The position numbers and the translations under genes are program-made. This document shows positions 60,864-64,000 of a stretch of DNA of 64,000 nucleotides, piece by piece; the stretch's first letter is position 1; every line of letters begins with the position of its first letter. The notes below the pieces were generated by a model that had not been told where the DNA came from, searched no databases, and saw nothing but the letters and a program-made list of their open reading frames with translations. Origin of the DNA: Trebonia sp963843745 (lineage in GTDB: Bacteria > Actinomycetota > Actinomycetes > Streptosporangiales > Streptosporangiaceae); assembly GCA_963843745.1 (NCBI GenBank), contig CAWJLP010000007.1, positions 930,001 through 994,000 on the forward strand, in the 5' to 3' direction.

Positions 60864-61628
60864 GTGAGCGCTGACGACGGCATGCCGTCCGCCGCTCAGG
60901 TCGAGGCGGCCGAGAGCGGGCGGGCGACGCATCCCCGGGAGCCGCACGCCGGCGGGCTCGCGGGGCGGCTGAACTGGCTGCGGGCGGCGGTGCTGGGCGC
61001 CAACGACGGGATCGTGTCGGTGGCGGGCATCGTTATCGGCGTAGCCGGGGCGACCACGTCCCGCGGGCCTATTTTCACCGCCGGCCTGGCGGGACTGGTC
61101 GGCGGGGCCGTGTCGATGGCACTGGGTGAGTACGTCTCGGTGTCCAGCCAGCGGGACAGCGAGCACGCCCAGATCGCGCAGGAAAAGCGCGAACTCACTG
61201 CTACCCCGCAAGCCGAGCTGACCGAGCTGACCGCCCTGTACGAGGCCAAGGGCCTTTCCGCGGCGACCGCCCGCACTGTCGCCGCCGAGCTGACCGCCCG
61301 CGACCCGCTGGCCGCTCACCTGGAAGCCGAACTGCACATCGACCCCGCGGGCATCCCTAGTCCGGTCCAGGCCGCCGCCGCTTCGGCACTGTCGTTCACC
61401 TCCGGTGCCCTGCTGCCGATGCTGGCCATCCTGCTGCCTCCGGCCTCCCTGCGGGTCCCGGTCACGTTCGTCGCCGTGCTGATCGCGCTCGCCCTGACCG
61501 GCGCCCTCAGCGCCCGTCTGGGCGGCAGCAACGTGCGCCGCGCCGTCGTGCGGGTCGTCGTCGGCGGGGCGCTCGGCCTGGCCTTCACCTACGGCGTCGG
61601 GCACCTGTTCGGCACCGCCATCCACTGA
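60864..61628 (+). CDS. VIT1/CCC1-family iron/manganese transporter
   Basis: A 254-residue membrane protein. LNWLRAAVLGANDGIVSVAG is the first helix with its charged Asp, IFTAGLAGLVGGAVSMALGE and YVSVSSQRDSEHAQI the second helix and metal-binding domain start; the soluble Glu-rich loop (ELTELTALYEAKGLSAATAR) follows; then three more helices ending in GGALGLAFTYGVGHLF. Members move Fe2+ or Mn2+. I start it at GTG 60864, with GGGAGAG upstream; a GTG five codons earlier is possible. Confidence 0.92.
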   Translation: MSADDGMPSAAQVEAAESGRATHPREPHAGGLAGRLNWLRAAVLGANDGIVSVAGIVIGVAGATTSRGPIFTAGLAGLVGGAVSMALGEYVSVSSQRDSEHAQIAQEKRELTATPQAELTELTALYEAKGLSAATARTVAAELTARDPLAAHLEAELHIDPAGIPSPVQAAAASALSFTSGALLPMLAILLPPASLRVPVTFVAVLIALALTGALSARLGGSNVRRAVVRVVVGGALGLAFTYGVGHLFGTAIH

Positions 61629-61660
61629 TGGCGCGCCCGCCGCCGTCCGTCATGAGGTAA

Positions 61661-62155
61661 TCAGCGCGGTGTCAGCCGGAAGGCGCGAGCCCCCGCCGTC
61701 CAGGCGAGGCGCAGGTCGGCAGGCACCGGGTTGCCGGCCGAGTCGAAGCCGATGTTGTTGAACTTGGCGAAGGCGTGGTTGTCGCGCGCCATGACGGCGT
61801 ACGCGTTGACTACCTCCTGCTCGTCAGCCAGGACCAGAACGTCGGCGGGCCGCCGGCGGCCCTTGAGCCGGATCGTCACCGCCTCTCCCGTGCGGAGGTT
61901 GCGGCCCCAGCCGAAGGGGGTGCCGATGAGCAGGTCCCCTTCGTGCCTGGTATAGGCGACTGGCAGCGCGTATCGCCGTCCGGACTTGCGGCCGACGATG
62001 TACAGGGTGACGAGCCGGCGGCCGGCGAGCTGGCTCAGCAGCGGCGTGCGCAGCAGCCCCCGGACGATCCGGTTCACCAGATCCTGCGCCGCCAGGAGTC
62101 GCGCCCGCTGGGCTGGCGCCGCCGACGGGCGTCCTGTCATCGGCTGATCGGTCAT
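61661..62155 (-). CDS. Deazaflavin (F420)-dependent nitroreductase-family protein (Ddn-like)
   Basis: A 164-residue split-barrel protein. RRLVTLYIVGRKSGRRYALP, VAYTRHEGDLLIGTPFGWGR, NLRTGEAVTIRLKGRRRPAD and AYAVMARDNHAFAKFN match Ddn-type F420H2-dependent reductases. They reduce quinones or nitro compounds. It is divergent from the ECF41 sigma gene with 79 bases between, and may belong to its regulon. Confidence 0.88.
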   Translation of the reverse strand: MTDQPMTGRPSAAPAQRARLLAAQDLVNRIVRGLLRTPLLSQLAGRRLVTLYIVGRKSGRRYALPVAYTRHEGDLLIGTPFGWGRNLRTGEAVTIRLKGRRRPADVLVLADEQEVVNAYAVMARDNHAFAKFNNIGFDSAGNPVPADLRLAWTAGARAFRLTPR

Positions 62156-62234
62156 CTGCTGCTCCTCTCGGTGTTACCTCGATCCCGTTCGGATCGTCTG
62201 TGGGTATGACGGATGTCGGCGAAGGAAGGTAACA

Positions 62235-63116
62235 GTGGACACCACGGACTGGGCGGCAGCGGAGTTCCAGGCGCACCGCGCGCACCTGCGGGCGGTGGCC
62301 TACCGGATGCTCGGTTCGCTGACCGAGGCGGACGACGCGGTGCAGGAGGCCTGGCTGCGGTTGTCCGGAACCGACGCCGACGACGTGCGGAACATGCGCG
62401 CATGGCTGACCACCGTCGTGTCCCGTGTCTGCCTGGACATGCTGCGGACCCGGGTGGCACGCCGCGAGGACCCGCTCGACGTGCACGTGCCGGACCCGAT
62501 CGTCACCGCCGTCGCCGACGATCCCGAGGAGCATGCGCTGCTGGCCAACTCGGTCGGTCTCGCGCTGCTGGTCGTCCTCGACACGCTGTCTCCTGCCGAA
62601 CGGCTCGCCTTCGTGCTGCACGACATCTTCGCCGTCCCGTTCGAGCAGATCGGGCCCGTCATGGACCGTTCCCCGGCCGCCGCCAAGCAGCTGGCCAGCC
62701 GTGCCAGGCACCGGCTAGCCGGCACTACTGCCTCAGCTGCGGCCGATCCCGCCAGGCAGCACGCGGTGGCCGCCGCCTTCCTGGCCGCCGCCCGCGGGGA
62801 GGACTTCGAGGGCCTGCTATCCGTCCTCGACCCGGACGTGGTGCTCCGCGCCGATGCGGGCGCCGGCCCGCTGGGCCCGTCGCGGCTGGTCCGCGGCGCA
62901 CCGGAGGTCATCGCCACGGCCCGCCTTTTCTCGCCCATGGCGCGCTTCGCCCGGCCGGTGCTCGTCAACGGCACCCCGGGTTTCCTCGTCGTGCACGGTG
63001 GTCAGCCCTTCGCCCTGATCGGCTTGGCCATCCGCGACGACAAGATCACCGAGATCGACATCCTCGCCGACCCGGACCGCCTCAGCCAGCTGGATCTCAC
63101 CGGCCTGATCGACTGA
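62235..63116 (+). CDS. ECF41-family sigma factor (SigJ-like)
   Basis: A 293-residue sigma factor. HLRAVAYRMLGSLTEADDAV, QEAWLRLSG is sigma region 2 and LDTLSPAERLAFVLHDIFAV, PFEQIGPVMDRSPAAAKQLA region 4. The C-terminal 120 residues are a SnoaL-like domain with VNGTPGFLVVHGG, the NGxxG element that regulates ECF41 sigmas in place of an anti-sigma factor. It recognises its own promoters, often together with an oxidoreductase gene; the divergent Ddn-like gene fits that role. GTG start. Confidence 0.92.
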   Translation: MDTTDWAAAEFQAHRAHLRAVAYRMLGSLTEADDAVQEAWLRLSGTDADDVRNMRAWLTTVVSRVCLDMLRTRVARREDPLDVHVPDPIVTAVADDPEEHALLANSVGLALLVVLDTLSPAERLAFVLHDIFAVPFEQIGPVMDRSPAAAKQLASRARHRLAGTTASAAADPARQHAVAAAFLAAARGEDFEGLLSVLDPDVVLRADAGAGPLGPSRLVRGAPEVIATARLFSPMARFARPVLVNGTPGFLVVHGGQPFALIGLAIRDDKITEIDILADPDRLSQLDLTGLID

Positions 63117-63155
63117 CCCGCGCGGCGAGCCAGTCGGTTAGCTAAAGCGGCGTCG

Positions 63156-64000
63156 TCACCCCGGCTGGCTCTGGACGGCGCCGGCGTCGACAGCCTGGAC
63201 GAGCTGGGCGTGGTCGCGCTCGTTCTGATCCGCGTACCGGGCGGCGAACCGGCTGATCGCGGCGGTGAACTTGGATCCCTTCCCGATGTAGCCGGCGATG
63301 GCGACCGCGTCCCCGGTGCGGGCGTGCGCCCGGGCGAGCGTTTCGCCGCAGGCGGTGGCGAACACGGCGAGGCGCGGAGCGATCAGCGCGGTCGTCGGGA
63401 TGATCTTCATGTCCCGGAACTGCCGCACGTAGTAGTCCCTCCCGCCCATCGAGCCCCAGCCCACGAACATGTCGGTAGCGCTCTGGATCAGCCGCTTGCC
63501 GCTGATCACCCGGGCGCCGTGGGTGTCGTGGCGACTGGGACCGGTGTGGGCCTCGTAGACGGACGGCCCGGCCTGCTTGACTTGCAAGAAGAGCGGGTCA
63601 GTACCCGACCGGCCTTCCAGGAGCACCAGGTACACCTGCATGCCGACGCTGCCCACCCCCACCACCTGACGGACCATGTCGGTCACGGTGAAGCGGTCGA
63701 ACAGGATCCGCCTGTCTTCCTGAAGGCTCAGCCGGTACTCGGCCAGGAACTGGCCGGTCAGCTCGGCTTGTTCCGCGTCGCTGATCGTCACCCTGAGCGG
63801 GGGTTCCTCGGTTATCCGCGGACGCCCGCCGGCCATGTTCGTAAGCTTGCCGAACGCGCCCAGGCTGGTGCGGCGCTCCCGCTTCTTCTCGATGTGCACG
63901 GAAACCCGCCCGCGGTCCGCGGGCTCGAAATAATCGATGAGGCTGTCCACGTGGGTGCCGTCGTACCAGAGGTCGAGTTCGGGCATGGTGGCGTACCTGC
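63156..64000 (-). CDS. DUF2252-family protein, C-terminal part (5' end beyond the window)
   Basis: The frame is open past the ATG at 63986 to the right edge, so the start lies outside. LDLWYDGTHVDSLIDYF, VTDMVRQVVGVGSVGMQVYL, FLQVKQAGPSVYEAHTG, RVISGKRLIQSATDMFVGWG and VRQFRDMKIIPTTAL match the second half of DUF2252 proteins (about 430-480 residues), which look kinase-like. The role is unknown. The gene stands apart from the ECF41 gene, which ends 39 bases to its left. Confidence 0.88.
   Translation of the reverse strand, partial: RYATMPELDLWYDGTHVDSLIDYFEPADRGRVSVHIEKKRERRTSLGAFGKLTNMAGGRPRITEEPPLRVTISDAEQAELTGQFLAEYRLSLQEDRRILFDRFTVTDMVRQVVGVGSVGMQVYLVLLEGRSGTDPLFLQVKQAGPSVYEAHTGPSRHDTHGARVISGKRLIQSATDMFVGWGSMGGRDYYVRQFRDMKIIPTTALIAPRLAVFATACGETLARAHARTGDAVAIAGYIGKGSKFTAAISRFAARYADQNERDHAQLVQAVDAGAVQSQPG

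Overview
The window is chromosomal DNA of a high-GC actinomycete. Supporting this are the strong third-position G/C bias, many GTG starts, an Lsr2 nucleoid protein, a deazaflavin (F420)-type oxidoreductase, two luciferase-like F420/FMN enzymes, an ECF41 sigma factor with a C-terminal SnoaL-like domain, large LAL regulators and an L-lysine 6-aminotransferase. The genus cannot be fixed from the sequence alone.

Region 1 (1-8350) looks like the end of an integrated island. It carries a truncated hypothetical gene, a repeat-rich membrane-anchored protein and Lsr2. It ends at the 3' half of a tRNA-Ala(GGC) gene (3239-3287) with no 5' half, the usual signature of a tRNA attachment site. The tRNA's presumed terminator (8317-8347) is separated from it by about 5 kb of decayed transposon DNA (3299-8281), bounded by 17-bp terminal inverted repeats and doubled TTAGCTCCACC repeats. 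That segment holds broken remains of an ISKra4-type transposase, a DDE transposase-like gene, a tyrosine-recombinase-like gene and a DUF6788-like gene. Region 2 (8350-14240) is AT-richer or sparsely coding. It has a potassium-channel-like membrane protein, an IS256 remnant, a Thr/Pro-rich membrane protein, an FMN/F420-binding split-barrel protein, an alpha/beta hydrolase and a GNAT acetyltransferase.

Region 3 (14471-19596) is a lysine-catabolic operon: lat, then a semialdehyde dehydrogenase, then a fused E1 alpha-beta 2-oxoacid dehydrogenase. Together these could take lysine through aminoadipate towards glutaryl-CoA. Region 4 (19956-26376) has an HTH protein, a TetR-DHA2 efflux pair with recognisable operators, an MMPL transporter and a DoxX-Rieske fusion. 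Region 5 (26512-32297) centres on a two-subunit hydroquinone dioxygenase (HapC/HapD type, all four iron ligands present) flanked by a luciferase-like enzyme, a MoxR ATPase, a CoxE-like VWA protein and an AraC regulator.

Region 6 (32455-40111) is a tight pterin-type cluster: PTPS/QueD-like synthase, methyltransferase, glycosyltransferase (frameshifted) and SDR reductase, with a convergent FAD reductase-sugar porter operon and a frameshifted alcohol dehydrogenase plus DsbA-like protein. It may make a modified, glycosylated pterin. Regions 5 and 6 are the best candidates for an undescribed system. Region 7 (40119-50149) holds a second luciferase-like enzyme, an SRPBCC protein, tag, a P2-type ATPase lacking the usual PEGLP glutamate, a PHP protein and a three-subunit molybdenum hydroxylase (coxMSL order, without the CO-dehydrogenase signature). 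Region 8 (50241-64000) has a DMT exporter with divergent LysR, two tandem LAL regulators, an isochorismatase-like hydrolase overlapping an AlkA-type glycosylase, an amidohydrolase, a strong inverted repeat, a VIT1-like transporter, a Ddn-like protein, ECF41 and a partial DUF2252 protein.
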